From Bugula neritina (lineage: Eukaryota > Bryozoa > Gymnolaemata > Cheilostomatida > Bugulidae), in NCBI GenBank assembly GCA_964035545.1, contig OZ037768.1:24082819-24146818 (forward strand): 64,000 nt of DNA, read 5' to 3'. Under the pieces are notes generated by a model, which searched no databases, was not told where the DNA came from, and saw only the letters and a list, made by a program, of their open reading frames with translations. Each line of letters opens with the position of its first letter. The stretch's first letter is position 1. Both the position numbers and the translations under genes were made by a program. Of the stretch, positions 12,537 through 25,800 are shown one piece after another.

Positions 12537-14805
12537 TTTGGTGCACAAACTAACACTTTGCAAACAAATAACACTGTATTTGTACGACAACTTCAACTTT
12601 CTAAAATATAAAAGGAAATATATTTCATCATACTTATATGATAATTTATGTTACATTTATAATTTATACTAACTTCTTAGCAAAATAATGAAAGACTGAG
12701 ATTTGAGATTGGGGTCATAAATAATACCAGTCACAATAACTATAAGTTCATTTTATTTTACATTATTTATTTAGTAAAAGTTTTATTTATTTATTCATGA
12801 ATTCACAATTCTCTGACTTCTTACTATCTTGGATTTTAAAAAGTTTTTTGGAAATAAAAGCTGCAACAACTCAAAATTAAATATAAAAGATTGATATAAT
12901 GATAATCTCAACTAGTAGTACTCCTATTGCTATTAGTATTAGCTACTAGCATTACTAGTAGTAGTATTACTACATCTACTAGTACTAGAACTAGAAGCAA
13001 AACTAGAACTAGAAGCAAAACTTAAACTACAAATATTATTATATTAAATTTATAATCATAATCATCATAATGATAATCTAAATCATGGTGATAATCTACA
13101 TCATTCATTCAATTTCATTGATCATTATGATTATGATTATTATTATATTCAATTTTATGTATTACTATTACATCATGCATTGAAATTTTAAATGCCAGCA
13201 GCAAATATGAATAGAGTGTAGGTTGGAAATTAAATCAAAAGTTTGAACTCAACTTGAAATTAAAATGAGTTCCAACTTGATCATTACAGTGACTATCAGC
13301 TCACAGCATGAGTGTGATCATTCAGGGTTATTGTGATCATGCAACTGAAAAGTAGCGGATACGGTTTTGTTACCTTTTTGATAAAAGTTTGTCATAAATT
13401 AGTTGTCCTTGAAACGTCGTAAGATATTTAAACATTTTCTGTAGTTTAACGTATTTTATACATTTATGGGAATGCCCCAAATTATCAGTAGCGATTACGT
13501 TTTACGCTTTAATAAGTCTAAAAATGAGTGGGACCAATGAACTCAATAATTATTCCAGCTCAGTGAGTGGGACATTAAACTTCTACAGTATGAGTAAGTA
13601 TTACCCTAAGCTCAGTGTAAGTATGGCTGCATGTAAGTCTCAGTGGCGTTACAGTACATTATCATTATGTGATAACCAATTATTTTGATTAAATAATGAT
13701 AGAAATATAGAACATATAGAATGGTTGTTCATATCTTCATATTTTTTTCATTAGAAATAGAACTAGATGGATTAATTTTAAAAGCCGTCACCATGCCTCA
13801 TTTTGATTTTGTAGATCATTTACAAACTGCTGACACTTTTTTGTTGCTATTCTACATTTTGTAACATTTATGCTCGTTGTTAGAAAAAAGCTTTACAGTG
13901 AAACAAAATATGATTTTATACATTTAATGAGGAGGAACTTGGCATGAGTCAGACTCTACTACTATAAATATAAGTACGACTCAATAACTGAATAAGTATA
14001 TTATACTGCACCATAAAGTCGGCCCCAACTTTTTATTTGCGTATTGATGTTTCTACTAAAACTGTTAAAAAAAGTGTAAGTAAGTGAGAATTTAATAAAA
14101 TAGAATCTTTTTGACTTTTTCTAATAGTAATAGGTGTTCCTCGTCTTATTTTCAGATTTTTTAGAATTGTCTCATAATATCAAAATACAAGTATGATTAT
14201 CTCATTTGTAGTGAACTAACAAAAATTTTTCTTTTGATCATTACTGGTGAAGCTGGCTTGATCATGTAGTAAATGACTAGTGAATGCCTGTATTTAACCT
14301 CTACTAGAGTTGTCAGGAATCCAGATTAGTCAATTCGCAATTGTGACTTAAAATCAGGTGAAATTAGTGTTAAATTTAAATCATTATTTAATCAATTTAT
14401 AACAATTCACAAAAGCTAAGAAATATAGTACCGAAAGCATTTATTTTTCATTACATGTGTCACTATGACAACTAATATTTATATCTGCTAACTTTTTACA
14501 GTTCCAATAGCAGTTTACTTCCACCTCATTTTGATTGCATTGATTGCAAAGCAAGTAAAAATTTATGTCTACTAGTTTACCATCAGCTACTCACAGTATT
14601 TTATTTATGTTTAATAGCAAGTGTCTATTTTGACAATTGATTTTCTGGCCAAACTGTCTTTTTACTTGATACTTTTTAAACTTGATGTAATTTAAAGTAT
14701 TGAATTCAAAATAATTTGTTTTAAGATTTATTATAAAATTAAAACTTCACAGTAAATATGCTGTAATATATTATCAATAAGTAAATGTCATTTTTGCTGT
14801 CCATT
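12537..14805. other. Intergenic AT-rich spacer
   Basis: This is the region between the TRMT1 start and the DRC2 stop. It holds short degenerate CTAGTA/TACTAG and ATCATAAT patches near 12910-13150. No exon or RNA gene was recognised. Confidence 0.5.
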
Positions 14806-17800
14806 TTATGACGGAAGAATATTTTTGATAATATGAGCTGCTTCCAACGTAACCGTAGCTCCCCTTTTTACTCTCGGGTCACTTACTGGAACACTCATTC
14901 TACAAATAATATGCAATAACATGTTATTATAAAGTATGAATATGATATTTTGACATAACTTATTGCAAAAATTTTCAAAGAGACTGATTACTGATACAAT
15001 AGTTAATTGCTTTGAAAGAATTGTGAATAGGTTCAATTTGTCAACATTTCAAAAGAAAATTTAAAAAACATACAAATGTTATCCACTGTATACTTTACTT
15101 GAGCAATAATTATACAGTAGTACATGCATCAATAAATTGAAAGCTCATTTTATTTACAAGCAATGATTTTGATGAGACACCAAACTTACTTGACGTTAGT
15201 CTGTTGATTGACAACAAAGAGTGGGTTGACGTGACTCAGCACTTCGTCGTTCACAGAAATACCATCCAAATACTGCTTTAGGAGAGATCGCAGCTGGGCA
15301 TTCTCCTGCGCCATGTTAGCTTTCTCTTTGTCTAGCGCACACTTGTCCAGTAAAACTTTATTATATCTTTTCCAAAAGTTTTCTAAGGCCACGTAATCTG
15401 TCATCACCTAAATAATCAACTCTATTTTATTATCCTAATATTTTTATATTGCATTTAATACATTCGAAAACCTACCAATAACTTCTTTCTAATCTCATTC
15501 AATTTAGCAAAATCAAATATATACTTGACTTAAAAAATCATAGACTAGACATATTTGTTCCTATTGTAATAGTCTAAGCCTAAGGCCACACGGTGCGTAT
15601 TTTCGCATGCGAAAAATAAAATCGCGAGTAGCAAAGGTGTCCACTGTGCGCGTTGAGAAAACGTTCGCACTTGCGTTGAAAATGCTGAGCGACAAGTGCG
15701 AATCGTCTCTGTCATCGTCACCTAATTGGCTGGTAGCTATTCAGCGAGCGCAATTTCTTTAATTTAGTGCTACATTCCAGCAAATTGCGTTCTATTGAAA
15801 GCGAGTGCGATTTAAAAATGAAAGCTTTATTTATCACGCATCACTGACGCTACAGTGGACACCTTTGCTACTTGTGATTTCAATTTTCGCATGCGAAAAT
15901 ACGCACCGTGTGGCCCTAGGCTAACTGAATTTAATATATCCTAATTTTTACTTAAAATCAAAAACACTTGACAAAAGAAAATCGAAAACAGGACATATGT
16001 TATTCATTTATTGTAATGTTTATATGAAATGCTCTTAGAGTTATCCTGCACGTATACAAATCAGACAACACAATACCTCAGCAAGAGGCTGAGCAGGTGG
16101 CTCTTGGACCACGGCTGCCAGATCTGCTTGTTCATTCTCTGTGAGTGATGTGGCGTAGAAGGGCAGTACCTTCTCTTCTTCAGTCTCTAGTTTTCTGCAC
16201 ATCTCTGCTAGTTTCAGAATTCTTTCTCCCTATGAAGTATTTAATACTTGATATTATATTCTCCATACTGAATGTGTTGACATTGTTTCACAATGATTTA
16301 TTTAAACAGTCAGCTTGATTTTACAGGGAGAATTGTTTGGCGCAATTTAGCCCAAGTGGTGAAATATCTTTGGTTTTATGAAAGACTGAGACATTTTTGT
16401 TGTAATGATTCTATAAATAAAATAATTACTTCAACGAAATGCATGCAGTGTTTGTACCTTGGCTGTGACTCTCTTTAGCTCCTTAATGGCAGCATTGCTC
16501 TGTAAAGTCAGCACCAACAACTCTGCCCGAGCAGCTTCACGGAGTTTATTCATTTGTCCCTTCAGTTCTTGGAAATGTGCCAACATGATCTCTCTTTCCT
16601 CTTTCAAGACTTTGTTTCTGTCTTCACATTCCTTGGCATTGGCGGCCATTTTGGCTTTTAGTTTTGCAATTTCATCCTGAATAAAGTTAATATACAATGT
16701 GCCAATTACAAGTTCAATTTTCAGAAGTCATTAAAAAGTTTATCGTTAGTAACTTACAGAGAGGTATTGTAACTTTCGCATCTGTACTTCTATTTCATGA
16801 GCGCTTTTCTCATCCTTTGCTTTTAAGTCTTCAAAAGCTTTTCTTCTTTCTTCTGTAGTTTCTGTATAATTCTTGAGTGCTAGTTGGAACTGATTCCACA
16901 GCTCCTCCACCGTCATTTCCAGGTTTACCCGAAGTGCGTGTTTTTCTTCCATATTCTAAAAATAGTGTTTAGTTCAAAACTGTAAAACATCTGTACAACT
17001 GCTGGCATCAATTCAACATGTTTATAAAGTAGCTTATTACTAATACCAGAATACCAAACTCGGGTTTCTATCATAACAAAAGTTTTTAATTCAATTTATT
17101 TTATATAGTTTGTTTTTACCTTGTTCTTTATTTCATCTCTCATACTTTGAAACTCTGACTTAGCTTCATTTTCTCTGTCTTGAAAGTTTTGATCCATTGC
17201 AAACAGGATGTCAGCAAGATCATTCATTTCTTCTAGATGTTTCTCAATCATCATCTGTCTCTCTGTAATCAGTAAGTTAGTATATTGAAACTGTAACAAC
17301 TTCCTAGTCTTGATAAGTATATAAAGTTCAAATTATAAAACTTGCGATGCTTCATTCTCAGCTTGAATTTTAGTTCAGAATCAAAAGAAGCTACCTGTGT
17401 CAAACTCGTGTTTTAAAATCTCTAATTCTTCTTCATATTCTCTGAGTAGAGTATCAAGTCGCTCTTCTTGTAGGTCTAAAAGACAAGTTTATACTAAAAG
17501 ATGTTCATATAGCATTAGTGATTGGCGAATGAAAACAACAGGTTATTAGATCTTTATGAATGCAATAGAGTTTAGTAGATTAGTAATACTATTTTGGAAG
17601 GCTGATCACTCTTAAGCATAGTGTTCTTGCTCACCTACAAGTTTGTCAACATTGGTAAGGTGACTCCGCAAAGCCATCGCATACTGCTCTTCTGCTTCTG
17701 AAACATCTTTTGCCAATGACTTAATGACACTCTCTTTTCTGTCCACAATTCTTTCGAATGTTTGACTCAAAATTTCAATGTCTTTCTTCAACTCTCTTGA

Positions 17801-18112
17801 CTTGGCTTCCCTCATAATGTTACGCCATTGATGATTTAGCTTGTGTAGATTGAACCGAGTTGCCTTTTCCTCTTTGGCTAACTTTTCCTATATTTTAGGT
17901 AATTAATATTTCTGATGATTTAGTACAATGATTAATTACACCAAACTAAATTTTAGCAAAAGTTGCATACCAACCTTCAAGTATACAACAAGCATGTCTT
18001 CTTTCTTTTTTCTCAATTCTTCTTCTGCCAGTCGCTGTTGCTCCAGATACAGCATCCTCTCCTCTTCTGTCATCTTTGCCAATTTTCCAGATCCTTTCTT
18101 TTTGCCTGCCAT
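14806..18112 (-). CDS. DRC2: Dynein regulatory complex subunit 2 (CCDC65)
   Basis: DRC2 is a coiled-coil subunit of the nexin-dynein regulatory complex, built into the axoneme with DRC1. Nine exons: 17975-18112, 17635-17887, 17395-17475, 17120-17262, 16758-16955, 16458-16676, 16077-16229, 15190-15407, 14806-14899; the phases close at 498 residues, near the usual 480-500. Family signatures: basic N-terminus [10 protein letters not shown] then [125 protein letters not shown]. The last exon adds [13 protein letters not shown]. Most of the protein is predicted coiled coil. The donor at 15188-15189 could alternatively be read through to an immediate stop (AAG TAA), but the downstream exon fits. 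A MITE sits in the intron at 15408-16076. The gene is divergent from CEP89. Confidence 0.96.
15578..15921. mobile_element. Harbinger-like MITE in a DRC2 intron
   Basis: A non-coding element of about 344 bp has terminal inverted repeats of about 70 bp (left GCCTAAGGCCACACGGTGCG; right end CGCACCGTGTGGCCCTAGGC). It is flanked by TAA on both sides. A 3-bp TAA/TTA target duplication is typical of the PIF/Harbinger superfamily. The interior is GC-rich with CG-rich palindromes and has no open frame. Confidence 0.8.
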
Positions 18113-19848
18113 ACTTATGCTGCCTTTGTCAGTAGTAAATTACGTTTATATTGAGTACAAACAATTATTAGGAAAGTTCGATTGCCATCTCAGTCTTGAG
18201 ATAAGAAAGGTCATTTACTACTTTAGCATTTTTAGAAATTATGTCATTTTTCTCACTTCACAAAAGCTTTATGAATTGCAACGAGCATATTTATGAATTT
18301 AGTGAATACATATACTAACAATAATGAAAATATAATGATATAATCATAATATGTAAATAAATTACTCATTTAATGAATATCAGGTATAACAGAATATAGC
18401 CTTCTTTTTCATCTAGGATTATCATCGACATTTACCAATATTCATTTGTTATGGTTTGATACAAAGTATCATAATTATTTAATTAAAATAACGCTGGAAT
18501 TTTAATAATAATAAATTACGTTTCATAGAAAAAAGTCTCACCTCAGGAAGGAATTTTTAAGCAATTATAACTTATTTCTAATTATTTGACGTGAACTTTT
18601 CTGTCAGTTACTAGTTGACCTTGGAATATGATGTTTAGACGCCGCTATAGCAACCTTTGAAAATAGTGCGGGTTCTCAACGGGTAGGAGATAATAATTCA
18701 ACAGCCACAAATAGCCAATTAGTTTTGTTTAAAACGCAGGCTTTTTGTGAAACGGAAAAGTCTGGTTGTTCGCTCTTTTATACAATTAGCAAGAAAAATA
18801 AAATACTGTTTAATATATTGTACGAGTTTTAATAGTCTAGAAATTAGGAACAACCGTTAATAATTTGCGTTGCTTTGTAGAATTTATGCTAAAATATGAT
18901 TGCAAGAGTGAAATGTCACTCTCAAGCTTAAATTCAAGTTTGGTTTTAATAAATTATCAAAATGATAATAATTATTATAACATCATGATAATAAAATCAA
19001 GCACGTTGAGTATTATTCAAATTATGATTATTGCAAAATAATCATCGTAATCGCTGACTGTAACTAGCAATATTGACTATCATTGACTATGCCTATAGTG
19101 ATGGTCAGCTAACTACAATGATTGTAGTTAGCTGATTGTAACCATCATAATCACTTCATAATCATAATGATATTGTAATTAATAATAATTCCATTGAGTG
19201 AATCGTTGATGTTCACAGTTTGAGTTTCTCAATTAATAATTTTGCTTTTAAGGTTGAAATATAAAGATAAATCTGATTAATTTATGGTAATATAATTTGA
19301 CATTTAAAATTTTCTAAGCTTTGCACTGCTGTCTGTTTGTCTAATGACAAATATGAATATGAACATCACAATCATGATGCTTATAGTTATAGTTATTGAT
19401 ATTATTTTTCTCTTGTTTTGCAAATTAAAATATAAATTGCCATGTAAGTTTAAAAACCGAAGCTGGCATATATCATCATTATCTTTATTCATGTCGATTA
19501 TGAAGTTGAATGATGAAAAATAGAATACTTTTAATTGTCAATGTCTAAGTTGTTGGCATGAGTATTATAATAAACTATTGATAAAATTATAGCCAGTTTA
19601 TTTAGGTGTGGAGGTGTGTATTTATTGCTTTTATAATTAATTATTTTATGTATATCTATTGGTATTATTATTATTATTACATTGATTTTTCCATGGCAGA
19701 TGCAGTGATAATGATTAGTGTGGCACTCTATTATTACATAGACATTATTTTATCAACTATTTTTAGAATGACTATTATGTCTATGCATTGTATTAATGTA
19801 GCTCTATTGCTTATATTAGTCAGATTTAAGAATTTGAAGTGAATCAAG
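18113..19848. promoter_or_regulatory. Shared divergent 5' region of DRC2 and CEP89
   Basis: About 1.7 kb separates the two start codons. A GCCGCTATAGCAACC segment at 18641-18655 contains an RFX X-box-like half site (AGCAAC) with a weak second half. The rest is AT-rich with ATCATAAT patches near 18960-19170. No exon is recognised here, though 5' untranslated exons are possible. Confidence 0.4.
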
Positions 19849-22800
19849 ATGCCATCTTTAAAAAGCTTAAAAAGTAAATTCTCTCCAAAATCTAAGAAGA
19901 GCAAAACTGTTGAACTTCCAAAGAAGATGGTGAGTCAAAAGGCAGAAAGAATTCTATCTTCATCTTTAATATTTTATCAAAAAAAGATACAGTTTTATAT
20001 TTTCTATACATGCTCTTGCTTTTTTGAACTTGATAACTTAATTTAATATTAATTATGTTCTAGTGATTACTCGATCCAAGTTTGTAGCTCAATGAAACGA
20101 CATGGTCTGTCATTTAGTCACCTAATTAATGAAATAGGGCTATGCTTGTTGTTTAGCCCCCGAATCCCGTCATGTCACAAACACCTCCAGTCACTAAGAA
20201 GATGATGAAGACTGCTCCACCAAATCTGGAAGTGCGTACGTCTGCACCTGCTGCTATGGGTATGAAGTATTCATTCACTTATGTGTTAGTAGTAGATTAG
20301 TAGTAAGTCTGAAAGTATATGGAACTGCTTTTAGATTCAATTTCAATGTATAAAAATTGTAAAGTGACACTTAAGTACTCTGCAGTATAAAAGTTATTTA
20401 TAAAACATTGCTAGATGCTAATAGGCTTTGTTTGTTGCATGAAGAACTGTGGAAATTTTGAAGTTTGAAACTGTAGAAATGTTGAACTGTGGAAATGTTG
20501 AAGTTTGAAACTGTAGAAATGTTGAACTGGGGAAATGTTGAAGTTTGAAACTGTAGAAATGTTGAACTGTAGAAATGTTGAACTGTAGAAATGTATGATG
20601 AGTCAATTGACGGTAAATCCATCACAAGTTGCTCTGTATTGGTATTATTAACAATTTATTGTTATGATTTGTTTGTCTATTCATTTGCACCTAATTTGGG
20701 GATATTTAGTTACATGTTGAGAGTTCACCTGCTCAAATATATGTTTATGTACTCAGCCTATGCACTGCCTGAAAGCTCAACATTTTTATTTTGCATTAAA
20801 AAACTTTTGACTTATATTACATAAAATAATATTTTCATGCTGTAGTGTTGTTTGATGTCTTGTTTGTAAGTTGCTGTCTCGTCTCACATGAAACCTGTCA
20901 AGTGTTTTATCTTATTATATGACGTTGTGTAGGGGGCGGTACCGCGATGTCCGCAAGTATGAAGAGTGTGAGATCTTCTAAGAGTCCTCACTCTAGCCGT
21001 CTGCAAATAGATGACCATAAGCAGCTGAAGGAGGTGGGCAGGCCTGAGGAGCCCCCCAACTCTAGTGATCCGGACACCAGTCTATATGAATATGAAGATG
21101 ATAGGTGGGGGCAACTCTAGCACTTATATACTGCAAGTCTGTTGGTATATGAGAGAGACAATATTTAATATGAAAAAAAGCCTTGCATTACGTTTTTCTA
21201 AATTTGAGTCGCATCAGCCGGTATTGCCAGCAGAAAGTGCCTGTCCAAAGAGTATAACATGTTATTAATTTGAGTGTTGGACTTTGTCTGAATAGTTTTA
21301 GTCTTGTGACATGATCACATGACCATTTCACATGACTGTGTCACATGACTGAGTCATGTGACACAGTCATGCAACCAATGGTGTTCTGTAGAGAACTGGT
21401 AACTACTCTCAGGAAAACAATCTCCTTCCATGAAGTCAGAGATTCTGATAGAGAGGATGAAGAGGGAGGGGGTAAGGAAACCCGTTTCCTACACTTTTAC
21501 AGCTCTCCAGCACTAAGCTGTTGACGGGCAGCTTTATCTTTTAAGACAGAATATATAATAAGTTTTACACACCCATAGTTTTATGCTGATGCTCTTCTGG
21601 TTTGTATTATTAAAGTTCCTAAATTTAACCAACATGGTGTCTTGTATATAAATCAACAAATAGTGTGTTGTATATGATGAAAATGTATTCTGTAATGTTT
21701 GAAGATAATCAAGTTCATAAATAGCATCACTAGAGCTTCTATTAGAGTAAATTCATGAGAAGCCAGTTGTTTTGTATTACTTATGACGTTTTATGTTGAC
21801 ACGACTTTTGGCAAACTCTTATGTCATTTTTTAGGCAAAGAAATTAATTTTTTGAATTTCAAAAAAGTTTATAAATATATTTTTTAAATTGAAATATTTA
21901 AAAAAATTATTAGGTTGTGTTTCTACATTGTCCTTAAATTCATATTGTCTATATATTTTGTTGACGACTACTGAGCTTGCTTTCTGCAGGCCGTGAGTTC
22001 AGTGCGAGACTCCCTGGTGACAGCACAGCCAATAGCGTGAGAGACAGTCTAAATACTAGTCTGAGAATGAGGGCAGACCGTGACTCAGAGCTGAGAGACA
22101 GCACGGACAAGGTAGAGACTGAACTCCATAAGACGGTGTGTGGGTTGGAAGAGCTGACCGCAACTAAACCACCAGACGGCGATGAGAAACAGCAACTACA
22201 GTACTACCATAAGTTAGAGAGTAGGTTTCTAGCCAGTGTGTCTATTATTAAATGGTGTGTTCTATTATTAGATAATATTTTCTATTATTTATTACGAAAC
22301 TTGAAGTTTTCGTTAAAAGATACCTTGTTCATTTTTTAAAGTTTAGTATTACGAGTCTCATCAGATAAAAGAATGCTTTGAGTCATATTCAGTGTCATTC
22401 AGTGACTCAGTGACTCACTAGTCACTCACTCACTACTCACTCGCTACTCAGTCACTCACTACTCACTCACTACTCACTCACTACTCACTCACTACTCACT
22501 CACTACTCACTCACTACTCACTCACTACTCACTCACTACTCAGTCACTACTCACTCACTACTCACTCACTACTCAGTCACTATTAGTAAGCTAGTTAGTT
22601 ATTCTCTACTTGATCTCTTTGTAGATACGACTGAAAAGACACTGAGAGGTCAGGAAGAGCTCATTGTAGCACTGAGGGAGGAAATTAGAAACCTTGAAGG
22701 CACAGTTACCGAGTTGAAGAAGTACAAGGACCTGACAGAGCAAGGTGATGCACCTGTCTAGCATTAGTCTGACAGTTTTACAAAGGATAGCTTAGTAAGA

Positions 22801-25800
22801 TGAATGTGAACTTAGTGTTTTGTGTTTTTACTCCTTATTTCAAAACAGTTTTACTTTCAAAGGAAAGTTTTATGACTTTCTAACCCATCTGATAATCTGT
22901 GAGTGGTTAGTATTCAGCAAATAGCTAATAATTCTTATGACGTGCACAGAGATGAGGGAAGTCAGTGGAACCCTTGAGGCGGACAATAAGAATCTTAAGA
23001 ACTTAGTCTACAAAGTCAAACAGGAAATGAGTCATTGTCAGGCACACCATCAACTCGTGAAAGACCCGAATGGCAACAGAGTTACGGGTTTACCATCCGA
23101 CGCCCCGACACCAGCATGGATGGTACTCAGTCTACACTCAGTATTTACTCAGTACTCTACACTCAGTATTTACTCTACACAAATATAAACTAGATTGCTG
23201 TAAGACAATTATTACATTACTGTTAACCTGTTGTCAAGGATTTGTCTTGTAGTTTATAACTGCTTTCTTTTGTCTCAGATAAACTTCAAGTATTTGTCTC
23301 CCCTCATCAAATCTCTGGAAGATCAGGTGGCTATGAAATCCCAGGAGCTTGCCAGTCTGAAGGTACGTCGTACGCTGAAACTGTTTATATCATATAGTAT
23401 ATTATAGTGTTATATTATATTAGATTATATATGTAATATTCATTCATGTAAATATTACTGCTTACTTATAGACTTTGCATGTGTCAAAAACTTCACCATG
23501 CCAATGTGTCTGTCTGTTTCAATGATGTTGCATATAAACATACCAATGTGGGCAGATAACTCCATAAAACTTGTTAGGCTAAAATGAGAAATCTTACAAA
23601 GTTTCATAATCCATTAATTTCATTCCTTTCTACTTACCCTCCTGCATGTATATAGAACTAACATTGCATTGCACCAGAAATTTCAGATTTGATTTATTTT
23701 AGCGAAAGTTTGCGAAGTACGAGGCTGACATCCGCAGTCTGACAGCAGAGAATGAGAACCTGAGACAAGCTATGAAGGCGGGGGGCTCAGACCCTGAGGC
23801 TATTGGCAAGAAGGCATGGTACGTCTGTTTGTGTGTCTAAACTTGTCGTCATGACTCATATGTTTACTCAGTTGGCTAGAAGTTGGAGTAGTTTATTTAT
23901 GAATAGTAACTGAAGGTTAAAGGTTGATGAAAACAAAATTGTGATTTTCAAACTTAATTAATAATATAGCTGTTGCGTGTAGATAAATAAGACTTATTCA
24001 CAGTTATTTCAGAGTTGTGTTCTCTTTTTGTTTGCAGGAATCAACTACAGAAACAGGCTTTACTTGTAGTGGAAGAAAATGAGGTTTTGTTGCAAAAGTT
24101 GGACATTCAAAAAGAAAAACTTTCTCAGCTGCACGAGAAGCAGTACTATGAGTGTAAGTACTATGGTACTAATAGTGTGAGTACTGTGAGTGTGAATACT
24201 ATTAGTACTTTGAGTGTGAGTACTATTAGTACTATGAGTGTGAGTACTATTAGTACTATGAGTGTGAGTACTTTCTGAAGTAGTCAGTATAATGATCTCT
24301 TATAGTTAGTCAACTGGAAGACAAGGCAAAGAAAGTAGAAGTTGAAAGACAAATAGTTTCCGAGAAGCTGACCGATACCAAATGCCAACTCGAACTGTAC
24401 AAGTCAAAGTGTGAACAACTCTCTGCCTCTTTGGCGCTGAAGGTAGACAGGGAGGAACACAACCGAGCTCTCATGGAGTACAAAGCTAAACTGGAGCGGG
24501 TGAAGGAAGACCAGGAGCGTGACAAGGAGTCGTTCCTCTTGAAACTCTCACAAGTTGAGTTTGAGAGAGAAGAGTGCGAGGAGAGGCAGAGTGGACTAAA
24601 GGAAGAGCTTCGGGAGGCTAAACATGAGATAAAGTGAGCTAACTGACTCACTCTCTAGTCATTAGTCACTGATAGTTCCACTCTGTAGTCACTAGTCACT
24701 AACTGGTAGCTTCATTTACTCTTAAGTCATTAACATACAGTCTCACTAATAATTTTACTACTTAATATCACTCACAGTTCTCTCATTTATACTCATCACT
24801 GAAATTTATATATACTGTTACAGAAACAAAGTGAAATGTATTGTCTCACTGGAAGAAGATTGTGCAGCTCTAACTAGAGAAGTTAAACAAGGGAAAGACG
24901 TCGTAGCAAAACTACTGCTAGTAGTGAGTTGATTATTATGTAACATGTAGTTAAATTTATTTATAGCGTTTTATGTTGCTTTTTGAATAAAATATACTAC
25001 ATTTGCGTTTGCTTCTCAAAAGTGATTTTAAACACACCACAACTAGTTTATACTAAACTTGACTTTTGATAAATTTCCAACCGCCGAATGCTGCCGGCAA
25101 CAATCACAATCACTAGCAGCACAAGTTATAATAAATATCATTGAATAGTTTATGAGTGTTGCTACGGCGACGGTTCTAAATGTTGTTTGCAGACAGATGA
25201 AGCAGTTCATGAGAGACAATCTATGAAGCATTTCCTGAAGTCTGAAAAGACAAACAAGAAGAAATCGGTCGGAGCGATTGTAGAGAGTGAACTGATGAAG
25301 GAGAAAGTTGTTGAGTCATTCAAAAAGTATAAAGTGAAAACCGAGAAGGAAATGGACAAATTATTGGCCAAGTGAGTTTATTTCCTTACCAAGTGCTGGA
25401 GTTTTAAAACCAAATATCATAGCTTACAAATTCTGAATTTTTAATAAGAAAATCGTTCTGAATAATGAGCTGTGATATACTAGTAACATGATGCTGTATA
25501 AGCTTCGTAAAATATTCAATGAATATTATTAGCTGTTGGATTATTTCATGACTCTTGTTTTATTTTGTGGTGAAAAATGTGTTTTTCTTCCAGTTTTAAT
25601 ATCAGAACATAAACTGTTCTCTGCTGCTGCCTATATAGTAAGTTTATAAAGGAAGTTACTTGAATAGGTTAGAAAAACAAGCCGAAGAGTTTGACGTGGA
25701 GAGGAGAGAATACGAGAGACAACTGAAACACCTGAGACTTCTGGTTCACGAGAAAGACGTACAGAAACAGGAAGCTATCCGAGATAAGCAGTGAGTGCTC

